This document shows, piece by piece, positions 16,558 to 24,571 of a stretch of DNA of 64,000 nt; the first letter of the stretch is position 1; each line of letters begins with the position of its first letter. Position numbers and translations under genes: made by a program. Source of the DNA: Amycolatopsis marina. GTDB lineage: Bacteria > Actinomycetota > Actinomycetes > Mycobacteriales > Pseudonocardiaceae. The stretch covers positions 1,650 through 65,649 of the forward strand of contig NZ_FOKG01000011.1 in assembly GCF_900111885.1 (NCBI RefSeq), read 5' to 3'. The notes under the pieces were generated by a model that saw nothing but the letters and a program-made list of their open reading frames with translations, was not told the DNA's origin and ran no database searches.

Positions 16558-17007
16558 ATGGAGTTCAGAACGTTGGAACGCGTGATCCACATTGACGCGG
16601 CACCGGAGGTCGTGTTCGACGTGGTGAGTCGTCCCGAGCACATCAAGATGTGGTGGTCCGATGACGCGTCGTTCAAGCCCGTGCCGGGCGACGTCGGCGA
16701 ACTGACCTGGGGCGACCGTTCCAAGGTCGCACCTCTGACGATCGTCGAGGTCGACCCGCCCCGAAAGTTCGCGTTCTACTGGGTCGCTCCTGACGGCCAG
16801 ACACCGGCAGCAGACAACTCGCTGCTCGCCACCTTTGAGCTCGTAGCCTCCGGTGACGGCACGATCCTGCGCCTTACGGAGAGCGGTTGGCGCGACAAGG
16901 GCTGGGAACCTGATGTGCTCGAGGAAGCCTTCCGCGATCACGAGCGCGGCTGGAACCTGTTCCTGCCCAGGTTGCAGAGTTATGCCACGTCCGTGGTGAC
17001 GCGATGA
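16558..17007 (+). CDS. SRPBCC (AHSA1/CalC-like) protein
   Basis: A 149-residue START-like protein: FRTLERVIHIDAAPEVVFDVV at the N-terminus, then PEHIKMWWSDDASFKPVPGDVGE, a middle strand with FAFYWV, and a C-terminal helix (HERGWNLFLPRLQSYA). This is the AHSA1-type SRPBCC fold, a hydrophobic ligand pocket. ATG 16558 is preceded by GGAGG. It overlaps the ArsR-type regulator by 4 bp; this pairing of an AHSA1 protein with a small ArsR regulator is common in actinobacteria. Ligand unknown. Confidence 0.85.
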   Translation: MEFRTLERVIHIDAAPEVVFDVVSRPEHIKMWWSDDASFKPVPGDVGELTWGDRSKVAPLTIVEVDPPRKFAFYWVAPDGQTPAADNSLLATFELVASGDGTILRLTESGWRDKGWEPDVLEEAFRDHERGWNLFLPRLQSYATSVVTR

Positions 17008-17342
17008 CTGTCGCCGTCGATGACGAAGTCTGGTCGGCGATCGGCGACCCGATCAGGCGCCGCCTGATCGATCTGCTGCTCGCGCAGGGAGTCGGTACGC
17101 CGACCGGCCTCAGCGATCGCCTTCCGATATCGCGCCAGGCGGTCACCAAGCACCTCGGTGTTCTTGACCGCGCCGGCCTTGTGCATGCGACACCGATGGG
17201 CCGTGAGCGCCGTTACGAAGTGGACCAGGCGCAACTCTCGCGCGCCGTCCGGCAACTGAATGAAGTCGGCAAGACCTGGGATGCACGCCTGAACCGCATC
17301 AAGCGCATTGCGGAACAGATCCAGCGTCAGCAGCACAACTGA
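17004..17342 (+). CDS. ArsR-family transcriptional regulator
   Basis: A 112-residue winged-helix protein: EVWSAIGDPIRRRLIDLLLAQG, then DRLPISRQAVTKHLGVLDRAGLV (recognition helix) and a basic wing (GRERRYEVD). There are no cysteines, so it is not a thiol-based metal sensor; this subgroup paired with SRPBCC proteins probably senses another signal. It overlaps the SRPBCC gene (ATGA). The two GCAAC-N5-GTTGC repeats upstream of the operon are likely its binding sites. Confidence 0.85.
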   Translation: MTVAVDDEVWSAIGDPIRRRLIDLLLAQGVGTPTGLSDRLPISRQAVTKHLGVLDRAGLVHATPMGRERRYEVDQAQLSRAVRQLNEVGKTWDARLNRIKRIAEQIQRQQHN

Positions 17343-17437
17343 ACGGCGTAGCAGATCGCGCTGCGGGAAACTCACTCGGAAGCGCCAATTCGGGGCAAGG
17401 TGAAGCTCGCTTTGGCTGACCCACGAAAGGTCAAGTC

Positions 17438-18247
17438 GTGACTGAACTGCTGCTGGAGAAGAAGAACGCGGTGATCTATGGCGGCGGAGGCGCCATAGGC
17501 GGCGCCATCGCGCGGGTGTTCGCCAGGGAAGGCGCACGGGTCTTCGTCGCAGGCCGGACTCAGGCGAAGCTCGATGCCGTCGCGGGCGACATCACCGCCG
17601 CGGGCGGAACGGTCGAGACCGCACAAGTCGACGTATTCGATCAACAGTCGGCCGAAAGGCACGCCGATGCGATCGCGGAGACGACCGGCAGCATCGACGT
17701 CGCCGTCAATGCCGTGAGCGTCATGCATGACCAGGGGACCACGCTCGCAGACCTCTCACTGGACGAGTTCATGCGGCCGATTGACGGCTTCCTGAGGGCG
17801 ATGTTCATCACCAGCAAGGCCGTGACGCGCCACATGGGCCGGGAGCGTCCTGGCGTCATACTCACCTTGTCCGAACCGGGCGCCAAGCTGGCTGTCGGCG
17901 GCATTCTGGGGCACGCGGCGAGCGCCGCAGGCAAGGAGGCCTTCTCGCGGGTGTTGGCCGCGGAGTTGGCGTCCAGCAACATCCGGGTCGTCGGCATCCG
18001 CCCGCACGCTGTCGTCGATGCGCCTACGGCAGGTTCCTACACGAAGGACCTCTTCCAGCCGGGTGCGGAAGCAGCAGGGAAAACGGTCCAGGAATTTCTC
18101 GACGAGGGACTGGCTCAGGGAACGTTACTCAAGAGACTGCCGACGCTTTCCGAGATAGCGGAAACGGCCGCGTTCCTGGCCTCGGATCGAGGTGGGGTCA
18201 TGACCGGCACTGTTGTCAACCTGTCCGCCGGCGCACTGGTCGACTGA
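17438..18247 (+). CDS. Short-chain dehydrogenase/reductase with atypical active site
   Basis: A 269-residue SDR beginning with GTG, AAAGGTC in front. The nucleotide motif is YGGGGAIGGAIA (about 14-25), and the strand-4 motif NNAG is replaced by VNAVSV. Where classical SDRs have Y-x-x-x-K, this protein has S-A-A-G-K within HAASAAGKEAF, so the catalytic Tyr is missing. This is the arrangement seen in divergent or enoyl-reductase-like SDRs. The C-terminal FLASDRGGVMTGTVVNLSAG is standard. It follows the SRPBCC-ArsR operon by about 95 bp on the same strand and may be co-transcribed. Substrate unknown. Confidence 0.75.
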   Translation: MTELLLEKKNAVIYGGGGAIGGAIARVFAREGARVFVAGRTQAKLDAVAGDITAAGGTVETAQVDVFDQQSAERHADAIAETTGSIDVAVNAVSVMHDQGTTLADLSLDEFMRPIDGFLRAMFITSKAVTRHMGRERPGVILTLSEPGAKLAVGGILGHAASAAGKEAFSRVLAAELASSNIRVVGIRPHAVVDAPTAGSYTKDLFQPGAEAAGKTVQEFLDEGLAQGTLLKRLPTLSEIAETAAFLASDRGGVMTGTVVNLSAGALVD

Positions 18248-18387
18248 GGCCGGATCGCGGGAATGCCGCTTACTTCCCAGACCAAAATGGGCACGCATCA
18301 CCGGCCGGAACTTCAGGTCTCCACTTCTCTGGACGGCTTCCGGCCAGTGCAGCAGGCTGAGAACATGTTCCCGAACAGGTGCCGCGT

Positions 18388-18894
18388 ATGCGCTTCCTGC
18401 TGATGTTCCTCGTCGCGCTGGCATGCGTGGCATTGTTCGCGGTGGGTGCCCCGTCCGTGCTGGTCGGCATCGCCGAGCAAGGTCACGCCGACGACGCCTA
18501 CGTGGTGGGCTTCGTCCCTGACGCGGACTGTGGCGACGACCATGAACTGTATTTGCGCGTTATGGACGCCACGGTCCTGGACTGCGCGCCGGCGGGGGTC
18601 AGCGGCTCCGGTCAGATCTCACTGCCGGGTTTCACGGCCGCGCAGGAGGAGGAACTGGAGACGCTGGCCGCCAACCTCGGCATGGACGGTCTGTCGGCGG
18701 AGGAGCAGCAGGAGATCCAGCGGCGCGTGGACGAAGTCGCCGCCTCGGTGCCGCAGGCCAGTCGCCCCTACGGTGACCAGGCGGTGTGGGGCGCGGGCCG
18801 GGCCTGGCTGGGTGCCGGCATGGTCGTCGCCGCGGTTCTCGGCCTCATCGCCACCTTCAGGTTCGGCCCAGCGGGCGTGTCTTCGTCACGATGA
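18388..18894 (+). CDS. Hypothetical membrane protein
   Basis: A 168-residue protein of no recognised family. One hydrophobic helix at the N-terminus (FLLMFLVALACVALFAVGA) and one at the C-terminus (AWLGAGMVVAAVLGLIATF) flank an acidic extracytoplasmic domain with two cysteines (DADCGDDHE and VLDCAPAG) and a helical stretch (EEQQEIQRRVDEVAASV). ATG 18388 is chosen over GTG 18379. The following lipoprotein gene has the same outline (signal, domain, C-terminal helix), so the two may be related envelope proteins. Confidence 0.55.
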   Translation: MRFLLMFLVALACVALFAVGAPSVLVGIAEQGHADDAYVVGFVPDADCGDDHELYLRVMDATVLDCAPAGVSGSGQISLPGFTAAQEEELETLAANLGMDGLSAEEQQEIQRRVDEVAASVPQASRPYGDQAVWGAGRAWLGAGMVVAAVLGLIATFRFGPAGVSSSR

Positions 18895-19049
18895 ACACCG
18901 TCACCTTCACGACCCCGGGTGCGAGAACAGCGACCGGTCCGCCAGCATGCGGCACTGCCATCAGGCCGACGGGGCGCGTCGGACGGGGACGTGTGGCAGG
19001 TTCCTGCGACCGACGCGCCGCACCGGTTCCGACTCGGCAGACTGGCCCG

Positions 19050-19721
19050 ATGACCATGCGATCGCGCCTCTCGTCCCTCCTCACTGTCCTCGCTCTGGCT
19101 CTGACCCTGACCGCCTGCGGCGAGGCCCAGCCGACCGCCGAGCGCGACGACCTGTTGCAGGAGTACTTCCGTTCCGGAGACGTCAAAGGCGACTTCGTCA
19201 CGGGCTCCGGAGAGGACCGCCTCGCCAACCTCGCGAGCATGGGGCCGCCACAGGACTTCGTTGCTTCCCTGTTCTCCGCGCATGCGTGCGACAAGCCGAT
19301 CCTGGTGTTCGGGTTCACCACCGAATGCCAGGTGCCAGCCGCGGCACGCGCGAATGCCGACGAGTTGCTCCAGCGGTTCGTGCTGGTGAAGCACGAAGAC
19401 GGCACACTCGAACTACTGCGCCTGACGCTAAGCCGCGATCCCGGCGGTTCGCCGTTGCTGTACGACGCGCAAGGTGGCACGTATCCCGACGGCCTGCAGG
19501 ACTTCCGGGAGAACAACGACCTGCTCGACAGTGCCGACCAGGTACTCACCCCGGAGCCGATCACCGTCACCGACGGGCGGTTCCGGCTCGTCGTGGTCAC
19601 AGGCCAAGCGAACGGATCGACCTGGGTGTGGTGGCTCGTCGGCGGCCTCGGTGCCGTCGTCGTGGTCGGGCTCGCGACGTTGCTGTTGGTGCGCGCTCGC
19701 AACGCGACCACAGGCCGATGA
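19050..19721 (+). CDS. Lipoprotein with C-terminal membrane helix
   Basis: A 223-residue protein starting MTMRSRLSSLLTVLALALTLTAC; the lipobox LTAC gives Cys23. The mature part is acidic and carries two further cysteines (HACDKP and TECQV). A C-terminal helix (VWWLVGGLGAVVVVGLATLLLV) followed by basic residues would anchor the protein a second time. No family recognised. It ends 62 bp from a convergent gene, with a hairpin between them. Confidence 0.65.
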   Translation: MTMRSRLSSLLTVLALALTLTACGEAQPTAERDDLLQEYFRSGDVKGDFVTGSGEDRLANLASMGPPQDFVASLFSAHACDKPILVFGFTTECQVPAAARANADELLQRFVLVKHEDGTLELLRLTLSRDPGGSPLLYDAQGGTYPDGLQDFRENNDLLDSADQVLTPEPITVTDGRFRLVVVTGQANGSTWVWWLVGGLGAVVVVGLATLLLVRARNATTGR

Positions 19722-19742
19722 CAACAGCCGGCGTCAGGTCCA

Positions 19743-19781
19743 GGCCGCAGCGCCAGGCACGGAGCACCTGTCGCTGCGGCC
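19743..19781. terminator. Hairpin between convergent genes
   Basis: GGCCGCAGCG (19743-19752) pairs perfectly with CGCTGCGGCC (19772-19781) over a 19-nt loop. It lies exactly between the convergent genes ending at 19721 and 19784, a natural site for a bidirectional terminator. Confidence 0.5.
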
Positions 19782-19783
19782 AC

Positions 19784-20401
19784 TCACGACCCAGCGAGAC
19801 TCCAGATCACCGCGTCGAACCTCACGACAGGGGCCAACTCGTCCTCCGGTATCTCGCGCACGACGAGTCGCGCGATGCGCCCTTCATCGGTCTTGGCACA
19901 CAGCACGGTGCCCAGTTCCAGCTGCTCCGACGTCGTGCCCGCTGCTTCGACCGTGTCCGCGCAGTCGCGGTGGATCGGCAGCTCGCCGGCCTTCCAGGTG
20001 GACACGGTCGTTCCGGGTAGCGTGCCGATCTGGACGCTGCCTGCTACACCATTGGTGACGAAGTCATTTCCCCCGACGACATCGCTCGGCTGCTCAGCAT
20101 CGAAGTCCTTGCCGGAACCGTCGAACACGACAACCCCCTGCCACCGAACCGTGGGGGCGGCGGGTCTGGTCTCGCCGGTGGAACCGGTCGACGTCGGAAC
20201 ATGCCGCGGAACGCCGGTCGGCCGGTCCTCCTCGGTCGGCGCGACCGCCGCGGGAGTGTCCTTGGTGCCCGACGAAGCGAGCAGGGTGGCAGTCGCCGTG
20301 ATCAAGGCAGCCACAACGGTGGCGCCGGCAGCGATCCACACCGTGCGCTGTGCTCCGGACTGTTCTCGATGACCTGCTTTGCCACCCTTGCCGATCCCCA
20401 T
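19784..20401 (-). CDS. Hypothetical single-pass membrane protein
   Basis: About 205 residues starting at the ATG of MGIGKGGKAGHREQ. A short basic cytoplasmic head precedes one membrane helix (VWIAAGATVVAALITATATLLA, about 20-41). A Pro/Thr-rich linker and an extracytoplasmic domain of about 110 residues follow (WQGVVVFDGSGKDFDAEQP, then two cysteines in HRDCADT and VLCAKTDEG). Proteins with this outline are frequent in actinomycetes but have no assigned function. The start is preferred because the upstream in-frame residues show no continuation of the basic head; no strong ribosome-binding site is visible. Confidence 0.6.
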   Translation of the reverse strand: MGIGKGGKAGHREQSGAQRTVWIAAGATVVAALITATATLLASSGTKDTPAAVAPTEEDRPTGVPRHVPTSTGSTGETRPAAPTVRWQGVVVFDGSGKDFDAEQPSDVVGGNDFVTNGVAGSVQIGTLPGTTVSTWKAGELPIHRDCADTVEAAGTTSEQLELGTVLCAKTDEGRIARLVVREIPEDELAPVVRFDAVIWSLAGS

Positions 20402-20594
20402 AACGTGAGTGTCTATCAGGCTCAGCTCCCGGACGGCCTGCGAACTCCCAATCTGTTTGCACCATAGGTGCAGTCGGCTGGGCCCGGCCGCGGTCACTCC
20501 CGCGAGGGCGCCAGCCGGTGCTGGGAGTGACCGCCGAGACGGCGTCGGTGACGCGATACATGACTGCGGTTCATCACCGTTCTCGGACGCCCTG

Positions 20595-21440
20595 TCACAG
20601 GCCGAGACGATCGCCGTGGCGGGCGATGAATGCGACCACCTCGTCGGCAGGTTTGTCGGGCACGCCCCACATCACGTCGGTGACCCCCGCGTCCTCCCAT
20701 GCCGCGAGGTGCTCCGGCGTCGGTTTCAGAGTCGCCAGCAGGTGGACCTGCGGATGGCCCGCGCGTCCCGCGTCGGCCCACGCCTTGCGAAGCCGGTGGC
20801 ACTTACCGGCGATGTCCTGCTCGGTCGGAGTGCTCATCCACCCGTCGGCGGAGCGCGCGATCCAGGCGAACGTCTTCGGCCCGCCCCCAGCACCGACAAC
20901 CAGCGGGATGTGCCGCTGAACGGGCTTCGGGTACGCCCACGACGGACCGAACGACACGAACTCCCCGTCGTAGGCCGCCTCCTCCTGAGTCCACAGAGCC
21001 CGCATCGCCTCGACGTACTCGCGGAGCACCGTGCGTCGCCGTTCGGCCGGAACACGATGGTCGCCGAGCTCATCGGTGTTCCAGCCGAACCCGGCGCCGA
21101 TGGTGACACGTCCATTCGAGAGGTGGTCCAGGCTCGCCACCGTCTTGGCCAGAGTGATCGGGTCCGACTCGACGGGAAGGGCGACCGCGGTGGCGAGCCG
21201 GATGCGCGAGGTGACCTGCGCTGCGGTCGCCAGGGCGACCCACGGGTCGAGGGTGCGCAGGTAACGGTCGTCGGGAAGCGTCTCGTCACCCGTGCTCGGG
21301 TGGGCGGCCTGCCTGCGCATCGGGATGTGCGTGTGCTCGGGCACGTAGAACGAGGTGAAACCGTGCTCCTCGGCGGCCAGGGCCGCATCGGCGGGAGTGA
21401 TCCCGCGATCACTGGTGAACAGGACGATTCCGTGTCGCAT
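20595..21440 (-). CDS. LLM-class F420-dependent oxidoreductase
   Basis: A 281-residue TIM-barrel protein of the luciferase-like monooxygenase family. Family features: GIVLFTSDRGITPADAALAAEEHGF at the N-terminus, YVPEHTHIP, RIRLATAVALPVESDPI, the nucleotide-binding GRVTIGAGFGWN and the WAYPKPVQRHIPLVVGAGGG segment. In actinobacteria this subgroup generally uses coenzyme F420. ATG 21440 is preceded by GGAGAG. A KstR-like palindrome lies about 110 bp upstream, which suggests control with sterol or lipid catabolism. It precedes no obvious operon partner. Confidence 0.85.
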   Translation of the reverse strand: MRHGIVLFTSDRGITPADAALAAEEHGFTSFYVPEHTHIPMRRQAAHPSTGDETLPDDRYLRTLDPWVALATAAQVTSRIRLATAVALPVESDPITLAKTVASLDHLSNGRVTIGAGFGWNTDELGDHRVPAERRRTVLREYVEAMRALWTQEEAAYDGEFVSFGPSWAYPKPVQRHIPLVVGAGGGPKTFAWIARSADGWMSTPTEQDIAGKCHRLRKAWADAGRAGHPQVHLLATLKPTPEHLAAWEDAGVTDVMWGVPDKPADEVVAFIARHGDRLGL

Positions 21441-21551
21441 CGCACTCTCCTCTGCTGGCTGCCGGCACTCGGGAAGATCAGCGTCCATCGCTTCCCCACG
21501 CCCAGGCCCGGCTCACGTCACCACTCATGTCCATGACACTACCCGTCGACA

Positions 21552-21565
21552 TAGAACGTGTTCTA
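21552..21565 (-). promoter_or_regulatory. KstR-like operator
   Basis: TAGAACGTGTTCTA is a 14-bp palindrome apart from its central GT. It fits the TNNAACNNGTTNNA pattern described for the TetR repressor KstR, which controls sterol catabolism in mycobacteria and rhodococci. It lies in the only long gap upstream of the F420-type oxidoreductase gene. Confidence 0.55.
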
Positions 21566-21617
21566 CTTGAGCGGCTTGGTCCGTTGCGGGTCGACGTGAC
21601 ACCGGCGTGCCCACGGC

Positions 21618-23072
21618 TCACGAGAGTGCCACGCTGAAGTACTGGGTCTCCTGGTATTCCCGGATCCCGTCGCGTGCGCCTTCGCGCCCCAGTCCGCTCT
21701 GCTTGACGCCGCCGAACGGTGCCGACGGATCGGACACGACCCCGCGGTTGATTCCCACCATGCCCGCGTCGATCCGCTCGGCGATGCGCAGCCCGTCCTG
21801 CAACCGTGCCGCGTAGACATAGGCTGCTAGACCGAACTCGGTGTCGTTGACCAGGCGGAGCATCGCGTCCTCGTCGTACCACTCCACGACAGGAGCGATC
21901 GGGCCGAAGATCTCCCGGCGGAGGATCGAGGCGTCGGGTCGCACGCCGGTGAGCAGTGTCGGCGGGTAGAACCAGCCCTCCGACGGTGCCGTCCCGCGAT
22001 AGGCCACCGTGGCGCCATCGGCCACGGCCGCGTTGACGAGCTCGCGAACTCCGGCGAGCGCCTTTTCACTGACGAGTGGCCCGACCTGCGATGCCGTGTC
22101 GTACGCCGGACCGACTCTGAGGGCCTCGATCGCGGCGCCGAACCGAGCAACGAACTCGTTCGCGACCGACGCGTGGACGAAGAATCTGTTGGCTGCCGTG
22201 CAGGCCTGGCCGCCGTTGCGGAACTTCGCGATCATCGCCCCGGTGACCGCGGCTTCGACGTCGGCGTCCGCGGTCACCACGAACGGGGCGTTTCCACCGA
22301 GCTCCATGCTGGCGTTGACGACGCGCTCGGCAGCCTGGCCGAGCAGCGTCCGACCGACCGCGGTCGATCCGGTGAACGAGACCTTGCGGACCCGCTCGTC
22401 CCGCAGCCACGCGGCGACGACACGCGCGGCGTCTGTTGTCGGCACGACGTTGACGACGCCGTCCGGCACTCCGGCCGCGGAGAGGATCCGGGACACCGCG
22501 ATCGCCGTGAGTGGCGTCTCCGCGGCGGGCTTGAGGACCACAGTGCATCCGGCCGCGAGGGCCGGGGCGATCTTGCGGGTGGCCATGGCGGCCGGGAAGT
22601 TCCAGGGGGTCACGAGCGCGGCAACGCCGACGGGCTTGTGGGTCACGAGCGTGCGTGCTCCCCCGCCCGGCGCGAGACCGTACTCGCCGTCGTTGCGGAC
22701 CGCCTCCTCACTGAACCAGCGGAAGAACTCCCCCGCGTACGCCACCTCGGCGTACGCGTCCGCCTTGGACTTGCCGTTCTCCGCCGCGATCAGCGCGGCG
22801 AGTCTGTCGGAGTCGGCGATGATGAGTTCGAACGCTCGCCGCAGAATCTCGGCACGCTCGCGCGGGGCGGTCGCGGCCCACGCGGGGAACGCCCGTGCCG
22901 CGGCCTCGACAGCGGCCCCGGCTTCGAGCACCGAGGCGTCCGCGACTTCGGCGAGCACCTCGAGCGTGGCCGGGTCCTGCACGGGGAAGACCTTCACGGC
23001 TCCGCGTCCCCGTCCGCCGATGTGGATGCCGCGCTTCGGGTCGAGTTCGGCGATGACGTCGTTGATGTCCAT
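21618..23072 (-). CDS. gabD: Succinate-semialdehyde dehydrogenase (NAD(P)+)
   Basis: A 484-residue aldehyde dehydrogenase. Catalytic residues are visible: N-containing TPWNFP (about 155-160), Glu257 in MELGGNAPF and Cys291 in GGQACTAANRF. The C-terminal PFGGVKQSGLGREG motif is standard. Sequence features such as FRWFSEEAVRNDGEYG and co-location with a 4-aminobutyrate transaminase support succinate-semialdehyde as substrate, oxidised to succinate for the TCA cycle. The start MDINDVIAEL has GGAGAG in front; the frame continues upstream into gabT but that part is out-of-frame gabT DNA. It is 20 bp downstream of gabT, in one operon. Confidence 0.88.
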   Translation of the reverse strand: MDINDVIAELDPKRGIHIGGRGRGAVKVFPVQDPATLEVLAEVADASVLEAGAAVEAAARAFPAWAATAPRERAEILRRAFELIIADSDRLAALIAAENGKSKADAYAEVAYAGEFFRWFSEEAVRNDGEYGLAPGGGARTLVTHKPVGVAALVTPWNFPAAMATRKIAPALAAGCTVVLKPAAETPLTAIAVSRILSAAGVPDGVVNVVPTTDAARVVAAWLRDERVRKVSFTGSTAVGRTLLGQAAERVVNASMELGGNAPFVVTADADVEAAVTGAMIAKFRNGGQACTAANRFFVHASVANEFVARFGAAIEALRVGPAYDTASQVGPLVSEKALAGVRELVNAAVADGATVAYRGTAPSEGWFYPPTLLTGVRPDASILRREIFGPIAPVVEWYDEDAMLRLVNDTEFGLAAYVYAARLQDGLRIAERIDAGMVGINRGVVSDPSAPFGGVKQSGLGREGARDGIREYQETQYFSVALS

Positions 23073-23092
23073 GATCTCTCCTGCCGCGTCCG

Positions 23093-24454
23093 TCACCTGG
23101 TCTCCCGGAAGACGCGATCGAGGACGTCGAGGCCCTCGGTGAGCAGGTGGTCCGGGATGGACAGTGGGGGCAGGAAGCGCAGTACGTTGCCGTACGTGCC
23201 GCAGGTGAGCACGACCAGACCTTGAGCGTGTGCCGCGGCGGCGATCCGTTTCGTGAGGCCTGGATCCGGAGTGGTGGTGCCCCGCTCCACCAGCTCGACC
23301 GCGATCATCGCGCCGCGTCCGCGAACCTCCCCGATGCGTGGATCGGCCTGCTGGATCGCGGTGAGCCGTTGCTTCATGGTCTTCTCGATCGACCGGGCGC
23401 GATCGATCAGACCGTCCGCTTCGATCGTCTCGATCACGGCCAGAGCGGCGGCGACGGCGAGCGGGTTGCCGCCATAGGTGCCGCCCAGGCCTCCGCCGTG
23501 CGGCGCGTCGACGATCTCGGCACGGCCGGTGACGGCCGAGAGCGGCAGACCACCGGCGATGCCCTTGGCCGTGACGATCAGGTCGGGCACCACGCCCTCG
23601 TGGTCGACGGCGAACAGGTCGCCGGTGCGGGCGAAGCCGGTCTGCACCTCGTCGGCGATGAACACGACGCCGTTCGCCCGGCACCACTCGGCGAGCGTGG
23701 CCAGGAAGCCGGGCGCGGGGACGATGAAGCCGCCCTCGCCCTGAATCGGCTCGATCACGAACGCGGCGAGGTTATCCACGCCGACCTGCTGTTCGACCAC
23801 TTCAATCGCCTGGCGCGCGGCCTCGACGCCGCCCATCCCACCGTCGCGGAACGGGTAGGACACGGGAGCACGGTAGACCTCGCCGGCGAACGGGCCGAAC
23901 CCGTTCTTGTACGGCATGTTCTTGGCGGTGAGCGCCATGGTCAGGTTGGTGCGGCCGTGATAGGCGTGGTCGAACGCGATGACGGCCGGCCTGCGGGTCC
24001 AGGAACGCGCGATCTTGACCGCGTTCTCCACGGCCTCCGCGCCGGAGTTGAACAGGACGGTTCGCTTTTCGCCCGAGCCGGGCGTGAGACGGTTCAACTC
24101 CTCTGCCAGGCGCACGTACCCCTCGTACGGGGTCACCATGAAACAGGTGTGCGTGAACGCCCGGACCTGTTCGGCGACCGACTCCACGACGCGCGGTGCG
24201 CTGTTGCCGACCGTGGTCACCGCGATACCGGAGCCGAAGTCGATCAGCGAATTGCCGTCCACGTCCAGCACAACGCCACCACCCGCGGCGACGGTGTAGA
24301 CCGGCAGCACGGTGCCGACGCCCCGCGCGACTGCGCTCGCCTTGCGGGCGTGCAACTCGCGCGATATCGGGCCGGGGATCTCGGTGACCAGGCGACGCTC
24401 CTGGGAAAGTGCCGGACCACCACTGTGGCCGGTGACGGTGTCGCTCTCGGGCAT
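23093..24454 (-). CDS. gabT: 4-aminobutyrate transaminase
   Basis: A 453-residue class III PLP aminotransferase. The cofactor Asp is in FIADEVQTGFARTG (about 265-278), and the Schiff-base Lys297 is in LIVTAKGIAGGLPLSAV. FNSGAEAVENAVKIAR (135-150) and AYHGRT (164-169) bind the phosphate and ring. It converts GABA and 2-oxoglutarate to succinate semialdehyde and glutamate, feeding the GabD reaction encoded next. ATG 24454 has CAGGAG 6 nt upstream. It is divergent from a PucR-family regulator, the usual activator of such genes in actinobacteria. Confidence 0.92.
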   Translation of the reverse strand: MPESDTVTGHSGGPALSQERRLVTEIPGPISRELHARKASAVARGVGTVLPVYTVAAGGGVVLDVDGNSLIDFGSGIAVTTVGNSAPRVVESVAEQVRAFTHTCFMVTPYEGYVRLAEELNRLTPGSGEKRTVLFNSGAEAVENAVKIARSWTRRPAVIAFDHAYHGRTNLTMALTAKNMPYKNGFGPFAGEVYRAPVSYPFRDGGMGGVEAARQAIEVVEQQVGVDNLAAFVIEPIQGEGGFIVPAPGFLATLAEWCRANGVVFIADEVQTGFARTGDLFAVDHEGVVPDLIVTAKGIAGGLPLSAVTGRAEIVDAPHGGGLGGTYGGNPLAVAAALAVIETIEADGLIDRARSIEKTMKQRLTAIQQADPRIGEVRGRGAMIAVELVERGTTTPDPGLTKRIAAAAHAQGLVVLTCGTYGNVLRFLPPLSIPDHLLTEGLDVLDRVFRETR

Positions 24455-24571
24455 CGGCGCTCCTGAGGTGAGGCTGGGTGACGAACAGCTTCGACCGTAG
24501 AGAAATCGGGACCCGCCCAACATGCCTGAAATGCCCATCGCTGTATGGCGCGACTGTGCAACTATGCCACT

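Noticed and set aside
18446..20020. A 524-codon open frame on the plus strand
   Set aside because: It is a third-position shadow of two exported-protein genes and of the antisense of a third; its composition is unnatural.
21618..23687. A 689-codon open frame that would fuse about 205 Arg/Pro-rich residues to the N-terminus of GabD
   Set aside because: The extra part is gabT DNA read in the wrong frame. GabD has a good start with its own ribosome-binding site at 23072.
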